From Clostridiales bacterium UBA3680 (GTDB taxonomy: Bacteria > Bacillota > Clostridia > Lachnospirales > CAG-274): 31,178 nt of DNA. The DNA lies in assembly GCA_002372875.1 (NCBI GenBank), contig DFJD01000110.1, positions 1 to 31,178 on the forward strand, given 5' to 3'. Positions 1 through 7,496 of this stretch are shown here, piece after piece. Below the pieces are notes generated by a model. It was not told where the DNA came from and searched no databases. It worked only from the letters and a program-made list of their open reading frames with translations. The number at the start of each line of letters is the position of its first letter. Within the stretch, counting starts at the first letter, position 1. The position numbers and the translations under genes were made by a program.

Positions 1-2
1 GT

Positions 3-149
3 ATTACTATCCGCAATATATACGAAGATCACAACAGATATGTTCTGATCGAAGGCAGCGAAAATCTGCAAGAAAGAATAAAAGAAGAAATTGAAAAATT
101 TAACAAACTAAGGAAGTCCCCCGCTTCTAAAGCGGGGGTGCTTACTTAA
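3..149 (+). CDS. C-terminal fragment of an unidentified protein (possibly TnpB-like)
   Basis: An open frame enters from the left edge and stops with TAA at 147-149, giving 48 visible residues that begin ITIRNIYEDHN and end KAGVLT. The last 12 or so codons run through a strong GC hairpin (118-138). A coding frame that ends inside terminal hairpins is typical of tnpB genes in IS200/IS605-type elements, and the opening ITIRN could match the (N)AAxNIRN segment that follows the TnpB zinc finger. No zinc-finger cysteines or catalytic residues lie in the visible part, so the family is an inference from position and from this very short match. It could be any protein whose gene ends in a hairpin. Confidence 0.4.
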   Translation: MTIRNIYEDHNRYVLIEGSENLQERIKEEIEKFNKLRKSPASKAGVLT

Positions 150-312
150 AATTCAGTGGAAGTCCAAGCTCCCACTGAATTTGGAATCGCTTGCAATTCC
201 GTTGGTTATGAGTATGTAGCAGAAATTTATTTCTGCGGAATACGAATATCATTGACTTTTTGGCTGTAAAGCGAACAAGGAACGCTGGGTTATTTCCTTA
301 ATGAATAACAAA
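118..312 (+). mobile_element. Hairpin-rich right end of a probable IS200/IS605-type element
   Basis: Five inverted repeats follow each other: a 9-bp GC stem (118-126 with 130-138), an 11-bp stem (149-159 with 172-182), a 5-bp stem (183-187 with 196-200), an 8-bp stem (219-226 with 229-236) and a 6-bp stem near 291-311 (GTTATT/AATAAC). Subterminal hairpins without terminal inverted repeats fit the single-strand-transposing IS200/IS605 superfamily. In tnpB elements, the same end specifies the guide (omega) RNA. The exact right boundary cannot be fixed from this window. An ordinary structured 3' UTR is the alternative. Confidence 0.4.
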
Positions 313-432
313 ATTATAACTTGTAACCAAAGATAAATGAAAAAATGTGAAATATATACTATAACTGTATAAGATTGTTTTAAAAATAACGCAAAAATTA
401 TAGAATTCTAATTTATCTTTCTTATTTTATTG

Positions 433-461
433 TTGATTTTATACAAAATTTATTATAAAAT
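433..461 (+). promoter_or_regulatory. Sigma-A-type promoter for the pectinesterase gene
   Basis: TTGATT at 433-438, a 17-bp spacer, then TAAAAT at 456-461, in very AT-rich DNA about 50 bp before the start codon. A shifted -10 (TATAAA, 454-459) is also possible. Confidence 0.5.
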
Positions 462-511
462 AGTCTTTGTAATGATAAATTTTTGCGAATAAATTGCAAA
501 GGAGGAGAAAA

Positions 512-3316
512 ATGAAAAAGATTTTAAGAAAGGTAGCTGCGGGAGTGATATCCTCCGTGATCGGATTAACTCAGGCGGGGATTCTCACGACAACAGAAGT
601 AGTAGCGGATTCTTCTAAACTGTATGTTGACAAAACAGGTACCAAATATACCGAAGGTACCGTTTATACTACCGTTACGGCGGCTCTTAAGGATGCCAAT
701 GCCGGAGACACCATTTATATTGCTCCGGGAACGTATAGAGAAAGAATCACGGTAGACAAAGCAAATATTTCTTTTGTGAACGAAACACCGAGCGAGCAGG
801 TGTTACTTACATGGTATTACGGAACGGGCTGTAAATATAGTAGTTTTGGAAGTAATGCAATAGATACATCAACTTCGGCAAGTACATTGGTTACCGGCAG
901 CGGGTTTTATGCCGAGGGAATAACATTTGAAAACAGCTTTAACAGATATGTTACAGAAGAAGAGATTGAGGACGGACTGACGTTTTCCACTTCGTCAAAC
1001 GGAGCAACAGAGAGAAGTACATCGACCGATGTGTTATCAAAAACGGCTACCGAAAGAGCTATAGCTCTTTATCTGAATGCCTCTGCTGAGCTGAAAAACT
1101 GCAGTTTATTAAGTTCACAAGACACGCTGTATCTCAGCAACGGAAAAGCATATTTAAGTGACTGTAAAATACAAGGTCAAACAGACTATATTTTTAATTC
1201 GGCAACAAGTACGGCGGTTTTTGACGATTGTGATCTTGTTTGGGCAGGGTATTCGGACTCGGCTTCGGAAAGTACCGCAGGGTACATAACGGCGGCACAA
1301 GGAACAATGCTTTTCAGACATTGCACAATTTCATCAAACAGTACAACAAACAGTCATACTGTTAATGTTAACCCCGGTTATCTCGGCAGACATTGGAAAG
1401 ACGGAGCGAAGGTCATATTTGCGGATACAATTAATTTAAATGATGATTATCTGCTGGCTTCAAAGAGTGAAACTGCATATTTTCAAAGTCCTTCGGGGTT
1501 AACAAAAACAGATGCTTCTTCTGCTACAGAAGGCTATTGCATCACAAATGCCGATTACAGCAATGCACCATACACGGCGGCTACGGTCGTGTCCGAAAGC
1601 AAAATGACGGATAATTCGAGCATTTCGTCGGAGGATGTTGCCGGAGAAACGTATTTGGGTAATTATAAAAATTCCCTGAAAAATTACAAATTTACGGATT
1701 GGACAAATAACGATAAAGAAACGGTTACATGGGATTTCACAAGTCCGAGCTTTTCAACAGATATGACCGTATCAGGAAATATATCCGCAACCTCTGATTG
1801 GAACAACAGCTATAATATATATGCAGACATTCCGTCGGGAGGCAAAATAAGACATAACGATAATTCGGCTCAGTTTTCAAGTGGGGTTGTACTTCATATT
1901 CCCGTAACTTCTACGACCGATACGATAAAAGTTGTTTCTTATCAAGCAGGTTATTCTTATTATTCTATAGGAGGCAAAGATAAATCGGGCACTGCAAGCA
2001 GTGAATATACAGCAGATTTAACGGATGTGGGACAGGGTTATGTGGAACTTGTTTCTACAAAAGCAGAAAATTATATTGTTAGTATTACTCTAACCAAATT
2101 CAGTGCCACAAAAACAGCAAGTTGGGATTTTCAAAATGTAATTCCCACAAGTATCAGTTCGGTAGATCTTCAAAACAAAACAGGAACCGTAGAATCGAAT
2201 ATTGAAGGTATAAGCCTAAATGTGGATGCAACAAGCGGAAAATTAGCTTATCGTTCTTCGGGAGATGCTCAGTTTAATCAAAATACAGTAATTCAAGTTC
2301 CCGTTTATGCTGTGGGGGATATAATAACAATCGTATCTTATCCCGGATATCACAATTATACTGTTGCAGGGAATTCCGTAGAAAATGACACTTATAGTTA
2401 TACGGTCAAGCAATCGGATATTGTTGCGGGATATGTTGAAATCAAAGGAACAGGGGAATCATATATCTACTCTGTTACACTGAAAACAAACGGAAATCCG
2501 GCTGCTAAAGTGAAAGAAACGGAAGAGGAAAATACCGAAACAACGACAATAGCCATAACAGACGGTATAATTTGTTGGGATTTTGTAAATAACAAAACAG
2601 ATTTAGGTACAATACAGAAAGAAACGGGAGAAGTACGTGTTAAGGGTTTAAATGCGTTTTATCTTAATGTTGATGCAACCGAAGGAAAAATGTATAACAA
2701 CACAGACAGTGCGCAAGTTAATAGCGGAACGGTTATAAATATACCGGTAACTTCGGAAAAAGACATTATAACCATAGTACCGTTCCAAAATAAATCATAT
2801 GCCCTTGAATATACCATTAATAACGATTCCGAACCTAAATCGGGAATAACTTCCGTAAATTATAATGTCACTTCGGCGGATGTGGAAAGAGGATATGTTT
2901 ACATTACAGCAAGTAACAATGGATACTTAAATTCAATAACACTGAAGATGAATAATGCTTTTACGGATGTGGAATCTAATACCGGTAATTCTAAACTCTA
3001 CATTTTTGCAAAGGTTGCACAGGGAGATGTTGGCAGTAAGTATATAACAGATGTCGGATTCATTGCCGCAAAATCATCGGACAGCTCTGCTTTTAATGAC
3101 AGAACAAAGGCTACGTGTTCACTTGATTCGGTTGCAAAAACAATAAATGACGGCAACTATCGGGTCTTGACATCGGAAAGCGACTACTATGCGGCGATGG
3201 CAATAAGCGATTTGGAGAATAACGCTGTATATGTTCAACCGTTTACAGTACTTACGGCTCAAGATAATACCGAGGTTGTGTTGTATGGTACAGTTTCTGA
3301 GAATTTAAACAAATAG
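512..3316 (+). CDS. Secreted modular pectinesterase (CE8) with three tandem beta-type modules
   Basis: Pectin methylesterase that would de-esterify homogalacturonan outside the cell. ATG at 512 is chosen because GGAGGAG (501-507) lies just upstream; an in-frame TTG at 494 has no such site. The 934-residue protein starts with a signal peptide (MKKILRK, then a hydrophobic stretch, cleavage near residue 33). The CE8 beta-helix spans about 35-385. Asp204 (in SSQDTLY), Asp225 (in GQTDYIF), Arg293 and Trp295 (in LGRHW) have the same spacing as Asp178, Asp199, Arg267 and Trp269 of the Dickeya enzyme PemA, so it should be active. Three related modules follow (about 405-530, 537-660, 685-815), each opening with WDF and holding an IPV motif, and probably bind carbohydrate. 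A last region (about 825-934) has no recognised fold. No LPXTG or dockerin is visible. Confidence 0.9.
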   Translation: MKKILRKVAAGVISSVIGLTQAGILTTTEVVADSSKLYVDKTGTKYTEGTVYTTVTAALKDANAGDTIYIAPGTYRERITVDKANISFVNETPSEQVLLTWYYGTGCKYSSFGSNAIDTSTSASTLVTGSGFYAEGITFENSFNRYVTEEEIEDGLTFSTSSNGATERSTSTDVLSKTATERAIALYLNASAELKNCSLLSSQDTLYLSNGKAYLSDCKIQGQTDYIFNSATSTAVFDDCDLVWAGYSDSASESTAGYITAAQGTMLFRHCTISSNSTTNSHTVNVNPGYLGRHWKDGAKVIFADTINLNDDYLLASKSETAYFQSPSGLTKTDASSATEGYCITNADYSNAPYTAATVVSESKMTDNSSISSEDVAGETYLGNYKNSLKNYKFTDWTNNDKETVTWDFTSPSFSTDMTVSGNISATSDWNNSYNIYADIPSGGKIRHNDNSAQFSSGVVLHIPVTSTTDTIKVVSYQAGYSYYSIGGKDKSGTASSEYTADLTDVGQGYVELVSTKAENYIVSITLTKFSATKTASWDFQNVIPTSISSVDLQNKTGTVESNIEGISLNVDATSGKLAYRSSGDAQFNQNTVIQVPVYAVGDIITIVSYPGYHNYTVAGNSVENDTYSYTVKQSDIVAGYVEIKGTGESYIYSVTLKTNGNPAAKVKETEEENTETTTIAITDGIICWDFVNNKTDLGTIQKETGEVRVKGLNAFYLNVDATEGKMYNNTDSAQVNSGTVINIPVTSEKDIITIVPFQNKSYALEYTINNDSEPKSGITSVNYNVTSADVERGYVYITASNNGYLNSITLKMNNAFTDVESNTGNSKLYIFAKVAQGDVGSKYITDVGFIAAKSSDSSAFNDRTKATCSLDSVAKTINDGNYRVLTSESDYYAAMAISDLENNAVYVQPFTVLTAQDNTEVVLYGTVSENLNK

Positions 3317-3332
3317 GAGGAAGAACAAAAAT

Positions 3333-3455
3333 ATGAAAAAAATATATTCTGCTCCGAAATTGACAATTGTTAAAATAAAAAATACGGATATAATAACGCT
3401 AAGTTCGGCAAACGGATTTATGGGTACATTTTCATATTCAAGTCTTAACAGCTGA
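3333..3455 (+). CDS. Small 40-residue protein downstream of the pectinesterase
   Basis: ATG at 3333 is preceded by AGGAGG (3315-3320) about 12 bases upstream. The product begins MKKIYSAPKLTIVKIKNT, continues DIITLSS and ends in a Gly/Ser/Phe-rich tail; it has no membrane segment. The pattern of a short basic start, Y-x-x-P, an alternating hydrophobic strand and an acidic D-I-I-T-x-S box resembles short unnamed proteins common in Clostridia, a comparison made from memory. It starts 16 bases after the pectinesterase stop and is closed by the same terminator, so the two are almost certainly co-transcribed. A role as a peptide precursor or as an accessory of secretion is only a guess. Confidence 0.65.
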   Translation: MKKIYSAPKLTIVKIKNTDIITLSSANGFMGTFSYSSLNS

Positions 3456-3461
3456 AAAAAG

Positions 3462-3490
3462 AGGTCTGCGGATTTTCCGCAGACCTTTTT
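3462..3490 (+). terminator. Intrinsic terminator after the pectinesterase operon
   Basis: A 10-bp GC-rich stem (3462-3471 with 3477-3486), a 5-base loop and a run of five T. An A-run on the left side means it could also stop leftward transcripts from the symporter gene. Confidence 0.85.
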
Positions 3491-3555
3491 ATGTATGCTC
3501 ATAAAGCTGTATATTTGGTTCCTCGGTTGTTGCTTTTTCGGGGTAAAAAACAATA

Positions 3556-5094
3556 TTATTCTTCAAGTGATTTATCTACATGCACCGTAACGGTTTTGTC
3601 GTAGCAGGTGAATATCTCGTTTACAAATTCCTTTTTAAGCTTGGGGGTAACAAGGCTTATAAGGGGAACGATAATAAGGCTTAAAAGCATTGTGGCCGCA
3701 CCCGCGTTTATGGGGGATTTAATGAAGCCGAATATCATATTTGCCACAGTGAAGCAAACACCCCAAATGTAGCTTGCCCAAACAGCGGATCTTGTGATGT
3801 TTTTCATATACAATCCGTACATAAAGGGGGCAAGGAAGGCACCTGCAAGGGCACCCCAGCTAACACCCATAAGCTGAGCGATGAACATGGGGGGCTTAAG
3901 TGCCATAATAACGGAAAGCACCACGAAGACAGCCACAAGGGTACGCATTATTATAAGCTGTTTTTTCTCGCTCATATTCTTTGCGAAGGTCTCTTTTATA
4001 AGGTCGAGAGTTATGGTTGAAGATGAGGTTATAACAAGGGATGAAAGTGTGGACATGGAAGCAGAGAGCACCAACACCACAACTATACCTATAAGCAGGT
4101 CGGGGAGAGTCTTAAGCATTGAGGGTACGATGTTATCATAGGCAATGCCGTTTTCGGTGATGACACCGGGAGCGTCGGCAAAAAGTCTGCCGAATCCTCC
4201 GAGGAAATAGCAGCCGCCTGCAACAAGCACCGCAAATAATGTGGAGACCACAGTTCCCGTTTTGACTGCCTTTTCATCTTTTATGGTATAGAATTTATGC
4301 ACCATCTGAGGCAATCCCCAAGTTCCGAGGGAAGTAAGAATTATAACGCCGAGCAAATTCATGGGGTCGGGGCCGAAAAAGCTTGCAAACAAGCCGTCGG
4401 AGCCTACCAAAGGCTGAGCTGTGACCGTTACATCGGTGGGAACAAGGGAAAGCTCCTTAAGGGCATTAAGAAAACCGCCCTGTCCCATAAGTACAGCACC
4501 TATAACCGCACCTATACCTATAAGCATGATTATACCCTGTATAAAATCGTTAAGAGCCGTTGCCATATAGCCGCCCACGATAACGTAAACGGCAGTAAGC
4601 AGAGCCATAACTATGATACAAACTTCATAGGGAATATCGAAAGCCATTCCGAAAAGTCTTGAAAGACCGTTGTATATGGAGGCTGTATAGGGCACAAGGA
4701 ATATAAAGGCTATTAAAGAACCTGCAAGCCTTAATGCCTTTGAATCAAATCTTTTTCCGAAGTATTCGGGCATTGTACGGGCATCAAGCTTTTGAGTCAT
4801 GACTCTTGTTCTTCTGCCTAAAACAAGCCATGCCAGAAGACTTCCTATGAAGGCGTTTCCAAGACCTATCCATGTGGCGGATATACCGTATTTCCAACCG
4901 AACTGACCGGCGTAACCTACGAACACCACCGACGAAAAGTAGGAGGTACCGAAGGCGAAAGCCGTTATCCAAGGTCCGACAGACCTTCCTCCCAAAACAT
5001 AATCGTTTACGTTCTTTGCCTTATTACGGGAATAAAATCCCACCCCTATCATTACAGCAAAGAAAACTACCAGCATAAAAATTTTAGCTACCAT
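3556..5094 (-). CDS. Sodium:solute symporter (SSS family)
   Basis: Integral membrane transporter of the sodium/solute symporter family, which couples Na+ entry to uptake of an amino acid, sugar acid or similar substrate. The 512-residue protein has about 13 hydrophobic helices. It carries the family's N-terminal features: a first helix, the loop YVLGGRSVGPW, then a helix rich in small residues (AFAFGTSYFSS). The start is placed at the ATG at 5094 because GGAGAAGG lies just before it; an upstream in-frame ATG at 5124 would add a basic MQNKKRRRKK stretch and lacks such a site. The gene is monocistronic, with its own consensus promoter (5146-5175). The substrate cannot be told from sequence; proline, pantothenate and sialic acid carriers share this fold. 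Nearness to the pectinesterase hints at, but does not show, a link to plant sugars. Confidence 0.88.
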   Translation of the reverse strand: MVAKIFMLVVFFAVMIGVGFYSRNKAKNVNDYVLGGRSVGPWITAFAFGTSYFSSVVFVGYAGQFGWKYGISATWIGLGNAFIGSLLAWLVLGRRTRVMTQKLDARTMPEYFGKRFDSKALRLAGSLIAFIFLVPYTASIYNGLSRLFGMAFDIPYEVCIIVMALLTAVYVIVGGYMATALNDFIQGIIMLIGIGAVIGAVLMGQGGFLNALKELSLVPTDVTVTAQPLVGSDGLFASFFGPDPMNLLGVIILTSLGTWGLPQMVHKFYTIKDEKAVKTGTVVSTLFAVLVAGGCYFLGGFGRLFADAPGVITENGIAYDNIVPSMLKTLPDLLIGIVVVLVLSASMSTLSSLVITSSSTITLDLIKETFAKNMSEKKQLIIMRTLVAVFVVLSVIMALKPPMFIAQLMGVSWGALAGAFLAPFMYGLYMKNITRSAVWASYIWGVCFTVANMIFGFIKSPINAGAATMLLSLIIVPLISLVTPKLKKEFVNEIFTCYDKTVTVHVDKSLEE

Positions 5095-5145
5095 TTTTTT
5101 CCTTCTCCGTTTTTTATTTTGCATAAATGCAATGAGTACAGAAAA

Positions 5146-5175
5146 ATTATAGTCCTTGAATTATGTGGCTGTCAA
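5146..5175 (-). promoter_or_regulatory. Consensus sigma-A promoter for the symporter gene
   Basis: Read on the minus strand: TTGACA (5175-5170), an 18-bp spacer and TATAAT (5151-5146). Both hexamers match consensus exactly. The 5' leader to the ATG at 5094 is about 45 bases. Confidence 0.8.
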
Positions 5176-5381
5176 GCATTTTTTTGAAGGAAATTATAAG
5201 GGAACGGTCGCCCGGGGGCGAAGTATTCCGTTGCCGATTTCGTTGTTGGCTGAATTGCAGAATAATACCTTGATCGGAACATGTGTATCGTAGGGGCGGA
5301 CCCGATCGTCTATCACTTTTGCTTCGCAAAAGCCGGCTCCGCCGTCCGCATGTCATTGCGGCGAATGGTTCGCCCGATTAA
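5176..5381. other. Gene-free stretch of REP-like palindromes
   Basis: No coding frame is credible here. It holds short inverted repeats such as TTTTGC/GCAAAA around 5318-5332 and GCGGAC (near 5296) with GTCCGC (near 5344). A segment reading ATGTCATTGCGG followed by a GAA-GGTT-CCCG pattern (about 5350-5376) recurs at about 11268-11294 beside the other repeat cluster, so it is a dispersed repeat and not a unique sequence. Confidence 0.55.
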
Positions 5382-5545
5382 CAACCTCACCCCTAACCTC
5401 TCCCCAACTTGGGGAAGGGAACAGTCGCCGTCACGCAGAATTTTCACATTATTGATATACTTTTATATTATAAAAAATTTACTTAATAACAAACGGGAGA
5501 GCACATGCGTACTCCCCTCCCCAAGGTGGGGAGGGGGTGAGGTTG
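5382..5545 (+). repeat. 117-bp-period palindromic repeat, locus A (one unit)
   Basis: Bounded by CAACCTCACCCC on the left and GGGGGTGAGGTTG on the right, which are inverted copies of each other. Inside, each boundary joins a palindrome of the CCCCTCCCCAAGGTGGGGAG type. Between the palindromes is an AT-rich core with the signature ATACTTTTATAT and AATAACAAACGGGAGAG. The same units occur at 10816-11219 (three) and, inverted, at 26504-26790 (two). It lies between the divergent promoters of the symporter and mraZ. Confidence 0.85.
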
Positions 5546-5990
5546 AAATAACGAATTGTGCGAAGATAAGAACTTCGCAAGATGCGGGTCGCCGCTACAT
5601 AGCTATGGCTATGCCATCGGGTCTTTTCCTTGTCTGCAATAACAAAGTCTCAAATATATTTCAAGTGATTTGATCGGTGTTTCCATAGCAACTTTTACTA
5701 TACAAAAAATAATTATATCGATGTTTACCTATACACATAATAATAACTTATCGTAATTTTTCAAGAAAAACACCTGTTTTGAAAGGCTTTGATCTGTTTT
5801 GTGCGAAATGACGAAATTTTATTAAAGTTTGTTAAATATTACCAAAATATTACAAGTTTATAAAAACTATATTTAGTTTTTTTTAAAGATTTGACACTAA
5901 ATATTCCATTTTTGTAAAAAAAACACAAACCGCCAATTGTGTAAAATGAACAAAAACTGCTTAATAAGCAAAGAAACACCGATTTTTTTT
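5546..5990. other. Intergenic DNA with palindrome remnants, then AT-rich spacer
   Basis: 5560-5578 is a GCGAAG/CTTCGC hairpin and about 5600-5615 is CATAGC/GCTATG. CGGTGTTTCC near 5675 matches the terminal repeat of the MITE-like element at 10691-10810. From 5690 to 5990 the DNA is strongly AT-rich with no ORF, RNA gene or clear promoter that I can support. Confidence 0.5.
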
Positions 5991-5992
5991 GC

Positions 5993-6021
5993 TTGATTTT
6001 TTTTTGCAAAAAAGTTATATT
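5993..6021 (+). promoter_or_regulatory. Promoter of the mraZ division/cell-wall cluster
   Basis: TTGATT (5993-5998), a 17-bp spacer and TATATT (6016-6021). The predicted start of transcription (about 6028) falls inside the MraZ boxes, so a bound repressor would cover it. Confidence 0.6.
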
Positions 6022-6025
6022 AATT

Positions 6026-6060
6026 TGGGTTGAAAAGGGTTGAAATGGGTTATGAAGGGT
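6026..6060 (+). promoter_or_regulatory. MraZ operator: four GGGT boxes at 10-bp period
   Basis: (T/A)GGGT occurs at 6026-6030, 6036-6040, 6046-6050 and 6056-6060, each separated by five bases. MraZ proteins bind direct TGGGN repeats with 5-nt spacers in front of their own operon, and this array is 37 bp upstream of mraZ. Four boxes in exact helical phase suit an oligomeric ring binding one DNA face. Confidence 0.85.
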
Positions 6061-6096
6061 TAAGAAACCCGAAATCTTGAAGGAAGGGGGGATTAG

Positions 6097-6525
6097 ATGT
6101 CCGATTTACTTGAAATGGGCTTTTTCGGGGAGTATTCTCATGCCCTTGACGAGAAAGGACGTATAATCATTCCCGCCAAACTCAGAGAGGGTTTGGGGGA
6201 GACCTTCTATATTTCAAGAGGATACGACAACTGTCTTGCGGTGTTTACAAAAGAAAAACTGCAAGAAATATTAGACCGAATACAGAAAAAAGGGGAATCC
6301 TCCGTTACCGCAAGAGATATGAGAAGAAGGATAACAAGCTCCGTTTCGGTGAGTACCCCCGATAAAGGCGGCAGAGTTGCCATTCCGCTCAAATTGAGAG
6401 AGTCCGTAGGCATAAAAAAGGAAGTTGTCTCCGTAGGTATGGGAGACTTTATCGAAATATGGGCAAAAGAAGAGTGGGATAAATATCTTGCCGAACATGA
6501 TGACGATATTGTGGATTTTGAATAA
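6097..6525 (+). CDS. mraZ: Transcriptional regulator MraZ
   Basis: DNA-binding AbrB/MraZ-fold regulator that autoregulates the division and cell-wall cluster. The 142-residue protein has the two tandem swapped-hairpin repeats of the family: the first contains DEKGRIIIPAKLRE (about 18-31) and the second DKGGRVAIPLKLRE (about 88-101), the conserved D-x-x-G-R-x-x-(I/L)-P-x-x-L-R core in both. Length is normal. The ATG at 6097 follows a purine-rich ribosome site (AAGGAAGGGGGG). The four-box operator upstream supports self-control. Its stop codon abuts the start of rsmH with no gap, so translation is probably coupled. Confidence 0.96.
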   Translation: MSDLLEMGFFGEYSHALDEKGRIIIPAKLREGLGETFYISRGYDNCLAVFTKEKLQEILDRIQKKGESSVTARDMRRRITSSVSVSTPDKGGRVAIPLKLRESVGIKKEVVSVGMGDFIEIWAKEEWDKYLAEHDDDIVDFE

Positions 6526-7467
6526 ATGGAATTTAAACATGTTTCCGTGCTGCTTCACGAAAGTATAGAGGGGCTTAACATAGACCCCGACGGCATCTAT
6601 TTTGACTGTACTTTGGGGGGAGGAGGCCACTCCGAGGAAATTTTGAAAAAATTATCTCCAAAGGGCAGACTTATAGGAATAGACCAAGATGCCGATGCAA
6701 TAGAAGCGGCAAGCAAAAGACTTGAAAAATACGACAATTTCAGTTGCGTAAAAAGCAATTTTTCGAATATTGGTTCCGTAGCGGAATCTTTGAGGGTTTT
6801 ACCCGGTGAAATCAACGGATTTATGCTGGATCTGGGGGTTTCATCTCATCAGTTTGACGACTCCGGCAGGGGGTTCTCCTACCATGGCAACGCTCCTCTC
6901 GACATGAGAATGGACGTTGCTGCTCCCTTGTCGGCGGCGGATGTGGTAAATACCTATTCAAAAGAAGAACTGACCCGTATTATAAAGGAATACGGGGAAG
7001 AAAATTGGGCCGCAAGAATAGCGGATTTTATAGTTGCTCAAAGAAAGGAAAAGCCGATACTGACCACCGAAGAACTGGTCGAAGTTATTAAAAAGGCTGT
7101 TCCGAAGGGCGCAAGGCGAGACGGTCCTCACCCTGCAAGAAGGACCTTTCAGGCAATAAGAATAGAAGTAAACAACGAACTCGGCATAATAGAGGATTCT
7201 CTTAACACCATGGCGTCTTTGCTGAAAAAGGGCGGCAGGATATGTGTTATCACCTTCCATTCCCTTGAGGACAGGATAGTGAAGAATACCTTTAAAAAAT
7301 TGCAGGACCCCTGTATATGTCCCAGGGAGTTTCCGGTGTGTATGTGTGGGAGAGAATCTTCCGTTAAAATAATAACGAAGAAGCCCATAATCCCCTCCCA
7401 AAGCGAGATTGAGGCTAACAACAGAGCAAGGAGCGCAAAGCTGAGGATAGTTGAAAAAATAATTTGA
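6526..7467 (+). CDS. rsmH: 16S rRNA m4C1402 methyltransferase RsmH (MraW)
   Basis: SAM-dependent enzyme that methylates N4 of C1402 in 16S rRNA. The 313-residue protein begins MEFKHVSVLLHESIEGL, has the SAM-binding motif CTLGGGGHSEEIL (about 28-40), then GIDQDADAI, LDLGVSSHQFD and the family's RRTFQAIRIEVN. The C-terminal basic tail ends RAKLRI-like, as usual. The ATG directly follows the mraZ TAA without spacing and without a strong ribosome site of its own, which suggests translational coupling. The 3' end of the gene carries a likely internal promoter (7451-7479) for the next genes. Confidence 0.97.
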   Translation: MEFKHVSVLLHESIEGLNIDPDGIYFDCTLGGGGHSEEILKKLSPKGRLIGIDQDADAIEAASKRLEKYDNFSCVKSNFSNIGSVAESLRVLPGEINGFMLDLGVSSHQFDDSGRGFSYHGNAPLDMRMDVAAPLSAADVVNTYSKEELTRIIKEYGEENWAARIADFIVAQRKEKPILTTEELVEVIKKAVPKGARRDGPHPARRTFQAIRIEVNNELGIIEDSLNTMASLLKKGGRICVITFHSLEDRIVKNTFKKLQDPCICPREFPVCMCGRESSVKIITKKPIIPSQSEIEANNRARSAKLRIVEKII

Positions 7468-7479
7468 TTGTGATATAAT
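7451..7479 (+). promoter_or_regulatory. Possible internal promoter before the ftsL-like gene
   Basis: TTGAAA (7451-7456), a 17-bp spacer and a perfect TATAAT (7474-7479), overlapping the last codons of rsmH. It would let the ftsL-like and PBP genes be expressed apart from MraZ control. Confidence 0.5.
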
Positions 7480-7496
7480 GTGAAGGCGGTGTGATG

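Noticed and set aside
3305..3553. An 82-codon minus-strand frame
   Set aside because: Antisense to the small peptide gene and its terminator, and without a ribosome site.
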